Positions 1-9,108 of a DNA stretch of 64,000 nt are shown piece by piece (position 1 is the stretch's first letter; every line of letters starts with the position of its first letter). The notes below the pieces were generated by a model, which was given only the letters and a program-made list of their open reading frames with translations, was not told the DNA's origin and ran no database searches. Origin of the DNA: Pseudoxanthomonas indica (lineage in GTDB: Bacteria > Pseudomonadota > Gammaproteobacteria > Xanthomonadales > Xanthomonadaceae). The stretch spans positions 620,001 to 684,000 of the forward strand of contig NZ_FUZV01000001.1 of NCBI RefSeq assembly GCF_900167565.1, given 5' to 3'. The position numbers and the translations under genes are program-made.

Positions 1-13
1 TCGTGGTGGTCAT
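1..13 (-). CDS. Possible start of the gene downstream of dapD (partial)
   Basis: An ATG on the minus strand (13 to 11) lies six bases beyond the dapD stop codon and opens a frame beginning Met-Thr-Thr-Thr that leaves the window. Its position suggests the next gene of the dapD operon; in relatives an ArsC/Spx-like gene or dapE often follows dapD. Only four codons are visible, so the identity is a guess. Confidence 0.3.
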
Positions 14-19
14 GGCCAA

Positions 20-874
20 TCAGTCAGCCAGTCCGCGCAGCAGTTCGTTGACGCTGGTCTTGCTGCGGGTCTTTTCATCCACCTGCTTGACGATCACAGC
101 GCAGTACAACGAGTGCGAACCATCGGCGGCCGGCAGCGAGCCGGACACCACCACGCTGCCGGGTGGCACGTAGCCGTAGGTAATCTCGCCGGTGGCGCGG
201 TTGTAGATGCGGGTGCTCTGGCCGATGAACACGCCCATGCCGATCACACTGTGGTGACCGACCACCACGCCTTCCACCACTTCCGAACGCGCGCCGATGA
301 AGCAATGGTCCTCGATGATCGTCGGCGAGGCCTGCAGCGGTTCCAGCACGCCGCCGATGCCGGCGCCGCCGGACAGGTGGCAGTGCTTGCCGACCTGCGC
401 GCACGAGCCGACGGTGGCCCAGGTATCGACCATGGTGCCCTCGCCCACGTAGGCGCCGATGTTGACGAAGCTGGGCATCAGCACCACGTCCTTGCCGAAG
501 TAGCTGCCGCGGCGGGCGATCGCGCCAGGCACCACGCGCACGCCAAGCTTGCGGAAATCAGCCTCCTCGAACGCGCCGAAGCGCGCCTCCACCTTGTCCC
601 AGAACGGCGCCGGGTAGGCCTCGACGTACTCCATCTCGTTGACGCGGAAGTACAGCAGCACCGCTTTCTTCAGCCATTCGTTGACCTTCCAGCCGCCCTT
701 GCCATCCGGCTCGGCCACGCGCAGTTTGCCGCTCTCCAAGCCCTCGATGGCGCGCTCGACGGCGGCGCTGGTGGAGCCTTCAATTTCGATCGTGGTCAGT
801 TCGGCGCGGCGCTCGAAGGCGCTTTCAATCGTCGACTTCAGTTCTTCTGTGGCGGTGGCTTTGCGGGGGCTCAT
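20..874 (-). CDS. dapD: 2,3,4,5-tetrahydropyridine-2,6-dicarboxylate N-succinyltransferase
   Basis: Transfers succinyl from succinyl-CoA to tetrahydrodipicolinate in the diaminopimelate/lysine pathway; a cytoplasmic trimer. The 284-residue protein has an N-terminal helical region and then a left-handed beta-helix of hexapeptide repeats from about residue 110, including the [21 protein letters not shown] stretch typical of DapD. The start is the ATG at 874, because AAGGA lies nine bases upstream; an in-frame TTG one codon earlier is less likely. It lies 59 bp downstream of glnD on the same strand, so map-glnD-dapD is probably one operon. Length fits the family. Confidence 0.96.
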   Translation of the reverse strand: MSPRKATATEELKSTIESAFERRAELTTIEIEGSTSAAVERAIEGLESGKLRVAEPDGKGGWKVNEWLKKAVLLYFRVNEMEYVEAYPAPFWDKVEARFGAFEEADFRKLGVRVVPGAIARRGSYFGKDVVLMPSFVNIGAYVGEGTMVDTWATVGSCAQVGKHCHLSGGAGIGGVLEPLQASPTIIEDHCFIGARSEVVEGVVVGHHSVIGMGVFIGQSTRIYNRATGEITYGYVPPGSVVVSGSLPAADGSHSLYCAVIVKQVDEKTRSKTSVNELLRGLAD

Positions 875-933
875 CAATCCATGTCCTTACTGGGTGATTT
901 CTTGTGGGGTGCTTCGTTGCGGGTGGCGATGCA

Positions 934-3570
934 TCAGTTCGACGTTTCCAGGCCAGCGCGGATGGCATCGCGCAAGTGCTGTTGCTGCTCTTCCGAAGTC
1001 AGCGGCATGTCGGCTTCGTCGGTGATCTGGAAGATGTCCTCGGCACGCTCGCCAAAGGTGGCAATGCGCGCGTCGTGCACGCGCAACTGGCGCGCGCGCA
1101 GGACCTGCGCCACATCGGAGAGCAGGCCGGGGCGATCCGGCGCCACCAGACTCAGCACCGTGCGCCGGCCATCGGGCGTGCGTCCGAATTCAATGCGCGG
1201 GGCAAAGCGGAAATGGCGCAACTGGCGCGGCAACGCACGGCGTGAGGTCCGCACCTTGTCGAGCGGGCCGGCCAGCGCCGCCGTCAATGCAGCCTCCAGG
1301 TCGGCCGGATTGCGGCTGGCATAGCTGTCGGCCGGCAGCACTTCAAACGTATCGAAGACCGTGCCTTGCGGGCCGACCAGCACGCGCGCCTGGTGAATCG
1401 CGTAGCCCTGCCGATCCAGCGTGGCCAGGATGGCAGCGAACAGGCCATCGCGATCCGGCGAGTGCACGAACACTTCCATCGCGTTGGCGTCATCGGCAAT
1501 CAGCCGCGCACGCACGCGGGTTTCGCCGTGCGCCACCCCGCGCAGAGCTTCGGCCTGCCAAGCCAACTGCTCCGGGCGGAAGCGCAGGAAGCTTTCCTCG
1601 GGCATGGCCGCGAACAGGCTGTCGGCGGTGGCATCGTCCACCGCGTGCAGCTTGAGCAGCACCCGCACCGATTCGCGCGCTTCGGCCAGACGGGCGTCGA
1701 CCGCGATCGGATTCTCCAGGCCTTCGCGCAACACGCGGCGTGCGGCGAAATAAAGATCCGCCAGCAGGCGATCCTTCCACGCATTCCACAACTTGGGACT
1801 GGTGCCGGCGATATCGGCGCAGGTCAACAGGTACAGGTAATCCAGACGCTCGCGATCACCAATGATGCTGGCGAACTTGTGGATCACCTCCGGATCGGCG
1901 ATGTCCTGCTTCTGCGCCGTGACCGACATGCGCAAATGCTGCTCGACCAGCCAGGCAATCAGATCGCTGTCGGCGGCGCTGAGGTTGTGCGCGGCGCAGA
2001 ACTCGCGCGCATCGACCGCGCCCAGTTCGGAGTGATCGCCGCCGCGGCCCTTGGCGATGTCGTGGAAGAGGCCGGCCAGCAACAGCAGTTCCGGCTTGCG
2101 CAGGCGCGGCCAGACCTCGTGCGCAATGGAAAAGCGCTCGTCGGCGCGGCCGCTGGAGAAGGTGGCGATGTTCTTCAGCACCATCAGGGTGTGCTGATCC
2201 ACGGTGTAGACATGGAAGAGATCGAACTGCATGCGCCCGGACACGCGCGCGAACGCAGGCAGCCATTGTCCGAGCACGCCCAGGCGGGCCATGCGGGTCA
2301 GTGTTTCCACGGCGCGCGGTCCGCGCAGCAGGCCCATGAAGGCGGCGCGCTGTTCGGCGGTGGCGGATGGATAGGCGGTCAGGCGCGGCAGCGCTTCGGC
2401 CAGCGCGCGCGCGGTGCGCGAATGCAGGCCGCGCACTTGCGGCTGTGCCGCCCACATGGCGAACAGGGCGAACACCTGCGAAACATCGTTCTGTGGCCAC
2501 AGCGGATCACGTGCGGCCAGGTAGCCGCGACGCAAGGCGAAGGCCTCATCCAGCGGCTCGGGCAGCGCCTCGCCATCGAACTGTTCCTCGAAACGCTGCA
2601 GCAGGCGGTCGCTGATGCGGCGCACGATCGCGGCGCTGCGATAGAAACCCTGCATCATCTTTTCAACGCCCAGGTTTTCGGCGTCGTCGACAAAGCCCAG
2701 GCGCTCGGCCAGGGTCTTCTGGTAGTCGAAGCGCAGGCGTTCTTCCGGGCGACCGGCGACCAGGTGCAGGCCGTAGCGCAGGCGTCCCAGTGCGCGACGC
2801 TCGCGCGCCAATGCCGCCGCTTCGTCAGGACCCAGGTGGCCCATGCCAACCAGCGGTTCCAGATCGCGTACGCCGAAAGTACGCAAGGCCATCCAGCCCA
2901 AGGCATGCAGATCACGCAGGCCGCCGGGACCTTCCTTGATGTTGGGTTCGAGGTTTTCCGAGGTGTCGCCGAAGCGCGCATGGCGCTGGCGCAGTTCCTC
3001 GCGCTTGGCCACGAAATAATCGCGCGGCGGCCAGACGCGGGCAGGCGCCACCGCATCCATCAGGCGCGCTTCGTCCTGCGCTTCGGCTACCACCGGTCGC
3101 GCTTCAATCAGCGCGGTCAACACGGTCTGGTCGGCGGCGGCAAGGGTGCATTCCTCGGCCGAGCGCACTGCGTGGCTGACCGGCAGGCCGGCGTCCCACA
3201 GCAGGGCGAAAAAGCGCGCCAGCGCCTCGTGATGCTGCTGCTGTTGTGGCGCTTCGGCCAGCACCAGCAGATCCACGTCCGACTGCGGGAACAACTCGCC
3301 GCGCCCGTAGCCGCCCACCGCGAACAGCGACATCAGGCTGTCGGCGGGAACGCAGCGATGCCAGGCATCCACGAGCACGTGATCGACGCTGCGCGCGCGC
3401 AGGGCCAACACCCGATCCATGCCATCGCCATGATCGAAGCGCTTGCTCATGCGGGCTTCGTGGTGGGACAGGTTGGCGCGGGCCGCAGCCAGCCAGGCGG
3501 CGTCGTCGGCCGGTTCCTGGCTGATCGTGGTCAGCCGCGTTGCAGAATCAGCCGCGGCCTGGGAGCTCAC
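934..3570 (-). CDS. glnD: Bifunctional uridylyltransferase/uridylyl-removing enzyme GlnD
   Basis: Uridylylates and deuridylylates the PII protein according to glutamine, so it is the primary nitrogen sensor. The order is classical: a nucleotidyltransferase domain with GGYGRGE near residues 86-92 and a following SDVDLL acidic pair, an HD phosphohydrolase domain (LFHDIAKGRGGDH near residue 500) for deuridylylation, and two C-terminal ACT domains from about residue 690 that bind glutamine. The start chosen is GTG at 3570: it overlaps the map stop codon as GTGA, a translational-coupling arrangement, giving 878 residues. An upstream in-frame start would run deep into map. Confidence 0.96.
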   Translation of the reverse strand: MSSQAAADSATRLTTISQEPADDAAWLAAARANLSHHEARMSKRFDHGDGMDRVLALRARSVDHVLVDAWHRCVPADSLMSLFAVGGYGRGELFPQSDVDLLVLAEAPQQQQHHEALARFFALLWDAGLPVSHAVRSAEECTLAAADQTVLTALIEARPVVAEAQDEARLMDAVAPARVWPPRDYFVAKREELRQRHARFGDTSENLEPNIKEGPGGLRDLHALGWMALRTFGVRDLEPLVGMGHLGPDEAAALARERRALGRLRYGLHLVAGRPEERLRFDYQKTLAERLGFVDDAENLGVEKMMQGFYRSAAIVRRISDRLLQRFEEQFDGEALPEPLDEAFALRRGYLAARDPLWPQNDVSQVFALFAMWAAQPQVRGLHSRTARALAEALPRLTAYPSATAEQRAAFMGLLRGPRAVETLTRMARLGVLGQWLPAFARVSGRMQFDLFHVYTVDQHTLMVLKNIATFSSGRADERFSIAHEVWPRLRKPELLLLAGLFHDIAKGRGGDHSELGAVDAREFCAAHNLSAADSDLIAWLVEQHLRMSVTAQKQDIADPEVIHKFASIIGDRERLDYLYLLTCADIAGTSPKLWNAWKDRLLADLYFAARRVLREGLENPIAVDARLAEARESVRVLLKLHAVDDATADSLFAAMPEESFLRFRPEQLAWQAEALRGVAHGETRVRARLIADDANAMEVFVHSPDRDGLFAAILATLDRQGYAIHQARVLVGPQGTVFDTFEVLPADSYASRNPADLEAALTAALAGPLDKVRTSRRALPRQLRHFRFAPRIEFGRTPDGRRTVLSLVAPDRPGLLSDVAQVLRARQLRVHDARIATFGERAEDIFQITDEADMPLTSEEQQQHLRDAIRAGLETSN

Positions 3571-4361
3571 AGGTCGTTGTCGTCGCCGGGCAGGCGGGTC
3601 AGGATTTCCACGCCCGTTTCGGTCACCGCCACGGTGTGTTCCCACTGCGCGGAGAGCTTGCGATCCTTGGTGACCACGGTCCAGGCATCGGGCAGCACTT
3701 TCGAGAAGCGGGTGCCCTCGTTGATCATCGGCTCGATGGTGAAGGTCATGCCCGGCTTGAGCACCACGCCATCGCCGGGGCGACCGTAGTGCAGCACCTG
3801 CGGTTCGTCGTGGTAGACCTTGCCGATGCCGTGGCCGCAGTACTCGCGCACCACGCTGAAGCGCTCGGCTTCGGCGTACTGCTGGATGGCGTGGCCAACG
3901 TCGCCGAGGGTGGCGCCGGGCTTGACCATGCGGATGCCGCGGAACATCGCCTCGCGGGTCACGTCCACCAGGCGGCGTGCCATCACCGACGGCGTGCCGA
4001 CGAAATACATGCGGCTGGTGTCGCCGTGCCAGCCGTCCTTGATGACGGTGACGTCGATGTTGAGGATGTCGCCTTCCTTCAGCACCTTGCCCTCGCTGGG
4101 CATGCCGTGGCAGATGACGTTGTTGACCGAGGTGCAGACGGTCGACGGGAACGGGATGCGCCCGTGGCCGCCGCCGTAACCGATGTTGGCCGGGATGGCC
4201 TTCTGCACGTTGACGATATGATCGTGGCAGATACGGTCCAGCTCGGCAGTGGTGACGCCCGGCTTCACGTGCGGGGCGACGATCTGCAGCACTTCGGCGG
4301 CCAGACGGCCGGCCACGCGCATGTGCTCGATGTCTTCGGGGGTCTTAAGGGTAATGGCCAT
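3567..4361 (-). CDS. map: Methionine aminopeptidase, type I
   Basis: Removes the initiator methionine from nascent proteins; cytosolic dinuclear metalloenzyme, 264 residues, as usual for type Ia. The five metal ligands are recognisable: two aspartates in NIDVTVIKDGWHGDTSRMY, the histidine in CGHGIGKVYHDEP, and glutamates in FTIEPMIN and QWEHTVAVTE. It is divergent from rpsB across a 305-bp gap, the classic bacterial map/rpsB arrangement, and is translationally coupled to glnD. No Shine-Dalgarno sequence precedes the ATG; instead a GATAAT hexamer lies six bases upstream, so a leaderless transcript is possible. Confidence 0.97.
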   Translation of the reverse strand: MAITLKTPEDIEHMRVAGRLAAEVLQIVAPHVKPGVTTAELDRICHDHIVNVQKAIPANIGYGGGHGRIPFPSTVCTSVNNVICHGMPSEGKVLKEGDILNIDVTVIKDGWHGDTSRMYFVGTPSVMARRLVDVTREAMFRGIRMVKPGATLGDVGHAIQQYAEAERFSVVREYCGHGIGKVYHDEPQVLHYGRPGDGVVLKPGMTFTIEPMINEGTRFSKVLPDAWTVVTKDRKLSAQWEHTVAVTETGVEILTRLPGDDNDL

Positions 4362-4363
4362 GC

Positions 4364-4376
4364 GGCGATTATCGCC
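4364..4376. promoter_or_regulatory. 13-bp palindrome with -10-like GATAAT just upstream of map
   Basis: The palindrome GGCGAT-T-ATCGCC is immediately upstream of the map ATG. Read on the minus strand it contains GATAAT (4373 to 4368) with only six bases between it and the start codon. If this is the -10 element, transcription would begin at or next to the ATG. No good -35 hexamer is visible. Confidence 0.4.
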
Positions 4377-4413
4377 GATTTTCCCCGCCGGGGAGCCCCC
4401 GGCAGCCCTTTGG

Positions 4414-4443
4414 TTGCCTGCAACTCTTTGTTCCCGCTATACT
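4414..4443 (+). promoter_or_regulatory. Predicted rpsB promoter
   Basis: TTGCCT (4414-4419) and TATACT (4438-4443) are separated by 18 bp. They would start transcription near 4450, leaving an untranslated leader of about 215 nt before rpsB. The -10 matches the consensus at five of six positions. Confidence 0.65.
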
Positions 4444-4449
4444 TCCGCG

Positions 4450-4666
4450 GCTTGGCCGGGTCCGCCCGTCCGCCGCCCACGCCGTGCGACATCGGTGAAT
4501 CCACACCTGCTGCCTCATCCCGTGCCGGGGTGCCTGCGGAAATCCCCGTGATTTCCAACGGTTCGGACACGGAAGCCGCAGGGAGGCCCAACCCCGGAAC
4601 CAATGCCCTGACGGGCAAGCCGCCCTATTCCCTGGCGGTCGTGGTTCCACCTCAGGAGTTCAAGCA
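4450..4666 (+). promoter_or_regulatory. Long rpsB 5' leader, candidate S2 autoregulatory region
   Basis: This is the second half of the 305-bp map/rpsB gap and holds no credible gene. It is GC-rich with several potential short stems and ends in CTCAGGAG about nine bases before the rpsB ATG. In gammaproteobacteria protein S2 is known to repress its own operon through a conserved rpsB leader structure. A leader of this size in the same place suggests the same mechanism, but no fold was computed. Confidence 0.4.
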
Positions 4667-5470
4667 ATGCCCCAAGTCACCATGCGCCAGATGCTGGAAG
4701 CCGGCGTCCATTTCGGCCACCAGACCCGCTATTGGAACCCCAAGATGGCTCCGTACATCTTCGGCGCCCGCGGCAAGATCCACATCATCAACCTCGAGAA
4801 GACCGTTCCGCTGTTCAACGACGCGATGAACTTCCTCTCGAGCATCGCCCAGAAGCGCGGCACCGTGCTGTTCGTCGGCACCAAGCGCAGCGCGCGCGAA
4901 GCGGTGAAGGCCGAAGCCGAGCGTTGCGGCCAGCCGTACATGACCCAGCGCTGGCTGGGCGGCACGCTGACCAACTTCGCCACCGTGAAGAAGTCGGTCG
5001 CCCGCCTGAAGGAACTGGAAGCCGCTGAAACCGACGGCACCTTCGAGAAGCTGGTCAAGCACGAAGTGCTGGGCCTGCGCCGCGAGCGCGACAAGCTGGA
5101 AGCCTCGCTGGGCGGCATCAAGGACATGAACCGCCTGCCCGACGCCCTGTTCGTCATCGACATCGGCCACGAAGACATCGCCATCAAGGAAGCCAAGAAG
5201 CTCGGCATCCCGGTGATCGCGGTGGTCGACTCGAACTACGACCCGGCCCTGGTCGACTACGCCATCCCCGGCAACGACGACGCCATCCGCGCCGTGCAGC
5301 TCTACGCCAGCGCCGCCGCTGACGCCGTGCTGGAAGGCAAGGCCGCCACGCCGAACGCTGCCGTGGTGCGCGAGGAAGAGTTCGCCGAAGGCGACGAAGA
5401 CGGCAAGGCTGCCCGCCGCGCCCCGGCCAAGAAGGCCGGCAAGAAGGCTGACGAAGCCGCTGCCGAGTAA
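4667..5470 (+). CDS. rpsB: 30S ribosomal protein S2
   Basis: Small-subunit protein S2, needed for S1 binding and initiation. The N-terminal [19 protein letters not shown] and the [30 protein letters not shown] region are signature S2 sequences. The 267-residue protein ends in a lysine/alanine-rich tail (from about residue 240) that extends past the usual core and is common in this bacterial group. It is followed by tsf after 93 bp, the standard rpsB-tsf operon, and has a long leader upstream. Confidence 0.98.
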   Translation: MPQVTMRQMLEAGVHFGHQTRYWNPKMAPYIFGARGKIHIINLEKTVPLFNDAMNFLSSIAQKRGTVLFVGTKRSAREAVKAEAERCGQPYMTQRWLGGTLTNFATVKKSVARLKELEAAETDGTFEKLVKHEVLGLRRERDKLEASLGGIKDMNRLPDALFVIDIGHEDIAIKEAKKLGIPVIAVVDSNYDPALVDYAIPGNDDAIRAVQLYASAAADAVLEGKAATPNAAVVREEEFAEGDEDGKAARRAPAKKAGKKADEAAAE

Positions 5471-5482
5471 TCGGCCTGCAAT

Positions 5483-5508
5483 GCAGCCGCGCCACAGTGC
5501 GCGGCTGC
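5483..5508 (+). terminator. Perfect GC hairpin between rpsB and tsf
   Basis: GCAGCCGCGC (5483-5492) pairs perfectly with GCGCGGCTGC (5499-5508) around a six-base loop. There is no T-run after it, only a pyrimidine-rich stretch. It is therefore better read as an attenuator, processing site or 3'-end stabiliser setting the S2 to EF-Ts ratio than as a full terminator. Confidence 0.5.
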
Positions 5509-5563
5509 TGCACCTTCCTTCTCCCTGCGAGAAGGCAAGCTCATCATCAATTGAGGTATTCCC

Positions 5564-6442
5564 GTGGAAATTACCGCTTCCCTGGTAAAGGAACTGCGCG
5601 AGCGCACTGGCGCCGGCATGATGGAGTGCAAGAAGGCACTCGCTGAGAACAACGCCGACATCGACACCGCCGCCGAATGGCTGCGCAAGTCGGGTCTGGC
5701 CAAGGCCGACAAGAAGGCCGGCCGCGTGGCCGCCGAAGGCCGCATCGCCATGGCGCAGGACGGCGGCAAGGCCGTGCTGGTCGAAATCAACTCCGAAACC
5801 GACTTCGTCGCCAAGGACAGCAACTTCCTGGGCTTCACCGAGTCCGTGGCCCAGGCCGCGCTGGCTTCGGGCGCCGCTGACGCCGAAGCGCTGAAGTCGG
5901 CCAAGCTGCCGACCGGCGAAACCGTCGAGGAAACCCGCGCCGCCGTCATCGCCAAGGTCGGCGAGAACGTGCAGGTGCGTCGCCTGGTCCGTACCGACAG
6001 CGCCAACAACGTGGCCGCTTACGTCCACGGTGGCCGCATCGGCGTGCTGGTGGAAGTCAAGGGCGGCGACGCCGAGCTGGCCCGTGGCCTGGCCATGCAC
6101 GTGGCCGCCATGAACCCGCCGCACATCAAGGCGTCCGACGTCCCGGCCGAGTTCGTGGCCAAAGAAAAGGAAATCGAGCTGGCCAAGATGTCCGACAAGG
6201 ACAAGAACAAGCCTGCCGACATCCTGGAAAAGATCATCAGCGGCAAGATCGCCAAGATCGTCAACGAAGTGACCCTGTACGGTCAGCCGTACGTGCTGGA
6301 CACCAACCAGTCGGTCGAGCAGGTCCTGAAGGCCGCCGGCGCCGAAGTGGTCAGCATGCAGCGCCTGGCCGTGGGTGAAGGCATCGAGAAGGTGGTGGAA
6401 GACTACGCCGCCGAAGTGATGAAGCAGGCCGGCCTGGCGTAA
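5564..6442 (+). CDS. tsf: Elongation factor Ts
   Basis: Guanine-nucleotide exchange factor that regenerates EF-Tu-GTP. The N-terminal UBA-like region ([22 protein letters not shown]) is followed by the TDFVAK motif near residue 80 that displaces Mg from EF-Tu, then the two core subdomains. The start is GTG at 5564, preceded by TTGAGG. At 292 residues it is normal length. It is the last gene of the rpsB-tsf operon and is followed by a strong intrinsic terminator. Confidence 0.98.
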   Translation: MEITASLVKELRERTGAGMMECKKALAENNADIDTAAEWLRKSGLAKADKKAGRVAAEGRIAMAQDGGKAVLVEINSETDFVAKDSNFLGFTESVAQAALASGAADAEALKSAKLPTGETVEETRAAVIAKVGENVQVRRLVRTDSANNVAAYVHGGRIGVLVEVKGGDAELARGLAMHVAAMNPPHIKASDVPAEFVAKEKEIELAKMSDKDKNKPADILEKIISGKIAKIVNEVTLYGQPYVLDTNQSVEQVLKAAGAEVVSMQRLAVGEGIEKVVEDYAAEVMKQAGLA

Positions 6443-6464
6443 GCCTGGCGTCCCCCTGCTCCGG

Positions 6465-6494
6465 AAAAAGCCGCGACCTGGTCGCGGCTTTTTT
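6465..6494 (+). terminator. Rho-independent terminator of rpsB-tsf
   Basis: AAAAAGCCGCGAC and GTCGCGGCTTTTT form a 12-13 bp stem around a three-base loop, followed by a run of six T. It is a textbook intrinsic terminator 22 bp after the tsf stop. Confidence 0.92.
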
Positions 6495-6614
6495 CTTGCC
6501 TGAAAAAAATTCTAAACAAACCCTAAACTTTGTCGCGACCCGGCCGATACGCTGGCGTAGGGGTCTCAAAGCCCGCGTCCTTTCCTTTCCGTACAACCCG
6601 GTGTCAGCCGCACG

Positions 6615-8105
6615 ATGCGAGCCGAACTCGAAGCCCAGCTGTCCTGTTGCCGCGACCTGCCCTCCCCGCCGGGGGTGGCATTGCGGATCCTTGCGCTGGC
6701 GCAGGACCCGGATGTGCTGATGGCCGCGGCCGCGGACACCATCGGCCTGGACGCGGCCTTGAGCGCACGCATGTTGCGCATCGCCAATTCGCCACTCTAT
6801 GCCAGCCGTCGCCGCATCGAGAACCTCAGCCAGGCGCTGACCCTGCTGGGTTTGAACGCCACGCTGACCCTGGCGCTGGGTTTCTCGCTGGCGACCGGCC
6901 TGCGCGGCCAGCGTGGACTGGGTGAAGCCAGCGAGGACCGGATCTGGCGACGCAGCGTCATCGCCGCGCTGGGCGCGCGCCTGCTCGGCGAACGCACCGG
7001 CGTGCGCAAGCTGGAAGAACTGATGCTGGCCGGCCTGTTGCAGGACATCGGCGCCCTGGCCCTGCTGCAACTGGACCGCGAACGCTACGGCAACCTGCTG
7101 GCCGCCGATCCGGACGCGCGCCTGCGGCTGGAGCTGGAAGTGGACTGCTACGGCAGCCACCATGCCGAGGTGGGCCATTGGATGGCGCGCCACTGGAACC
7201 TGCCGCCGCTGCTGCAGGAAGCGATCCTGCACAGCGAATCGGAACAACCGGACACGCCCTTCGAAGCCTGCGTGGTGGTCTCGGGCAGCCTGGCCGACCT
7301 GTGGCTGCGCGAGGACACCGAAGCCGCGCGCGAGGACGCCATCGTCGCCGCGCACGCCCACCTGCAGCTGGAACCGGCGGATGTGGATGGCGTGATTGCG
7401 CAGATGTCGCTGATGCTGCCGGACGTGGCCAAGATGTTCGACGTGCGCATTTCCCAGCCCGAGCGCATTGCCGCGCTGCTGGATCAGGCGCGCGAACTGC
7501 TGGTGCTGCGCAACCTGCGCGAGATCCAGGAAGCCGCCCGCGCCCGCAAGGACGCCGACGAATTCGAGCATCGCGCCCGCCGCCTCGCTGAAGAAGCGCG
7601 TCGCGACCCGCTGACCGGCGTGTACAACCGCAGCCAGCTGGAAACCGTGCTGGAGAAGGAGTTCGAGACATCGACCCGGCATGGCTGGCCGTTGTCGATC
7701 GCCTTCGTCGACCTGGACGATTTCAAGAAGATCAACGATGGCTGGGGCCATCTGGTCGGTGACCAGGTGCTGCGCACCTTCGCCAGCACCCTGCTCAAGC
7801 ACCTGCGCAGCAGTGACATCGTCGCCCGCTACGGCGGCGAGGAATTCCTGGTGGTGCTGCCCGGCACCGACGAACGCGCCGCGCTGGGCGTGATGCGCCG
7901 GATCCTGGCCGAGATAGGCAAGCTGCCGATGGCCAGCATCAATGGCCAACCGCTGCACATCACCTTCTCCGCCGGCCTGGCCACGCAAGGCGCGCTGGAG
8001 CAGTTCACCCACGTGGATCACCTGCTCAAGGCCGCCGACGAAGCGCTGTATGGCGCCAAGCGCAATGGCCGCAACCGGGTCGCGGGCGGACTGCTCGATT
8101 CCTGA
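6615..8105 (+). CDS. HDOD domain diguanylate cyclase (HDOD-GGDEF)
   Basis: Predicted cytoplasmic signalling enzyme making cyclic di-GMP. Residues 20-215 form an HDOD domain (for example PPGVALRILALAQDPD, then ARMLRIANSPLYAS); a helical, coiled-coil-like linker covers about 290-330; the C-terminal GGDEF domain begins at RDPLTGVYNRSQLE. The signature GGEEF is at residues 407-411, with an intact product-inhibition I-site R398-S-S-D401 five residues before it, so activity with feedback inhibition is expected. The start is the only reasonable ATG, but no clear Shine-Dalgarno precedes it. It stands alone between tsf and a convergent gene, ending 12 bp from it. The signal sensed by HDOD is unknown. 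Confidence 0.9.
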   Translation: MRAELEAQLSCCRDLPSPPGVALRILALAQDPDVLMAAAADTIGLDAALSARMLRIANSPLYASRRRIENLSQALTLLGLNATLTLALGFSLATGLRGQRGLGEASEDRIWRRSVIAALGARLLGERTGVRKLEELMLAGLLQDIGALALLQLDRERYGNLLAADPDARLRLELEVDCYGSHHAEVGHWMARHWNLPPLLQEAILHSESEQPDTPFEACVVVSGSLADLWLREDTEAAREDAIVAAHAHLQLEPADVDGVIAQMSLMLPDVAKMFDVRISQPERIAALLDQARELLVLRNLREIQEAARARKDADEFEHRARRLAEEARRDPLTGVYNRSQLETVLEKEFETSTRHGWPLSIAFVDLDDFKKINDGWGHLVGDQVLRTFASTLLKHLRSSDIVARYGGEEFLVVLPGTDERAALGVMRRILAEIGKLPMASINGQPLHITFSAGLATQGALEQFTHVDHLLKAADEALYGAKRNGRNRVAGGLLDS

Positions 8106-8117
8106 TCGGCAGCCGCG

Positions 8118-9035
8118 TCAGCGCCCCGCTTCGTCGCGCAGGCGCTGGTCCAGGCGCTGCGTGGCCTGCTCGGCGTAGACGCGGCAGGCACCCGGATTTT
8201 CCAGCGCGCGGCTGCCGGGGTTGTCGCGCTGCTTCTGCTCGCGCTCGAACAATTCCGAAAAGCCCGGATGCGCCGACACCATGAAGTCGCAAGGCAGCGC
8301 GCCCACCTTGGCGATCGTGCGGCGGAACTCGGCGACGCGTGCGCCGTCAGCCGGTCCGAACTTGAACTCATCCGCCGACACCGGTGTCAGGCTGTCGGCG
8401 TAGACCATATCCAGGCAGCGTTGCTGCTCGCAGCTGCGCCAGGTCCAGGCGCTGCCGCCAGGCGTGTGCCCGGGCGTGGCGTGGATCTGCAGTGTGGTAT
8501 TGCCCAGCTGCAGTGTCTGCCCGTCGGTGAGGACCTTGATGGCGCTCTTCACCGGCGGAAACGCACCGCCCATGTGCGCCTGCGGGTCGTCGTCGGGGGC
8601 GTCGCCTGCGCGCAGCGCTTCAGCGCCACGCGCGGTGGCCAGCACCACCGCCTTGCCGCCACTCATGCGCACCAGCGCGGCGATGCCACCGGCGTGATCG
8701 AAGTGGGCATGGCTCATGCCGATGTACGTGATGTCCTCCGGCTTGAAGCCCAGCGCACGGATGTTGCCGGCGATCACCGGCGCCGACTGCGGCAGCGCGC
8801 CGTCCAGCAGCACCAAACCCTGGCCGGTGTCGATCAGGATAGAACTGAGACCCTCGGTGCCCACGTAGTAGCTGTTGCCGTAGAGCTTGAACGGCGCATG
8901 CGGCTGGTTCCATTCGGCGCAGCTGTCGCATTCGAACGGCTTGACGTCATTGGCGGGCGCGGGCTGCGCGGCCTGCGCCAGATGGGCAAAAGCCAGCAAC
9001 AGGACGGATGGCAACCAGCAGCGGATCGAGCGCAT
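8118..9035 (-). CDS. Subclass B3 metallo-beta-lactamase, L1-like
   Basis: Predicted periplasmic zinc beta-lactamase. The 305-residue protein starts with a Sec signal peptide (MRSIRC, then LPSVLLLAFAHLAQAAQ, cleavage near residue 23), chosen because AAGGA lies seven bases before the ATG at 9035. The zinc ligands of the B3 class are all present: H109-x-H111-x-D113-H114, H190 in TPGHTPGGSAWTW and H256 in SAHPGF, plus S215 in YADSL where B1/B2 enzymes carry Cys. C249 and C284 match the conserved B3 disulphide. The resemblance to Stenotrophomonas L1 extends through ALPCD and CRVYAEQ. It lies 73 bp after the AIM24 gene. Activity and spectrum cannot be judged from sequence; a non-lactamase B3-like hydrolase remains possible. 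Confidence 0.85.
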   Translation of the reverse strand: MRSIRCWLPSVLLLAFAHLAQAAQPAPANDVKPFECDSCAEWNQPHAPFKLYGNSYYVGTEGLSSILIDTGQGLVLLDGALPQSAPVIAGNIRALGFKPEDITYIGMSHAHFDHAGGIAALVRMSGGKAVVLATARGAEALRAGDAPDDDPQAHMGGAFPPVKSAIKVLTDGQTLQLGNTTLQIHATPGHTPGGSAWTWRSCEQQRCLDMVYADSLTPVSADEFKFGPADGARVAEFRRTIAKVGALPCDFMVSAHPGFSELFEREQKQRDNPGSRALENPGACRVYAEQATQRLDQRLRDEAGR

Positions 9036-9072
9036 CGACAATTCCTTGCAATCCAGGGGAACCCACAAGACC

Positions 9073-9103
9073 GCGCGTGCGCGGATTAGTTTCGCGCACG
9101 CGC
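9073..9103 (-). other. 11-bp GC hairpin between the AIM24 gene and the metallo-beta-lactamase
   Basis: GCGCGTGCGCG (9073-9083) and CGCGCACGCGC (9093-9103) form a perfect 11-bp stem with a nine-base loop. On the minus strand, the direction of both flanking genes, no T-run follows. It could be a weak terminator, a pause or an mRNA-stability element separating the two cistrons. Confidence 0.45.
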
Positions 9104-9108
9104 AGGTT

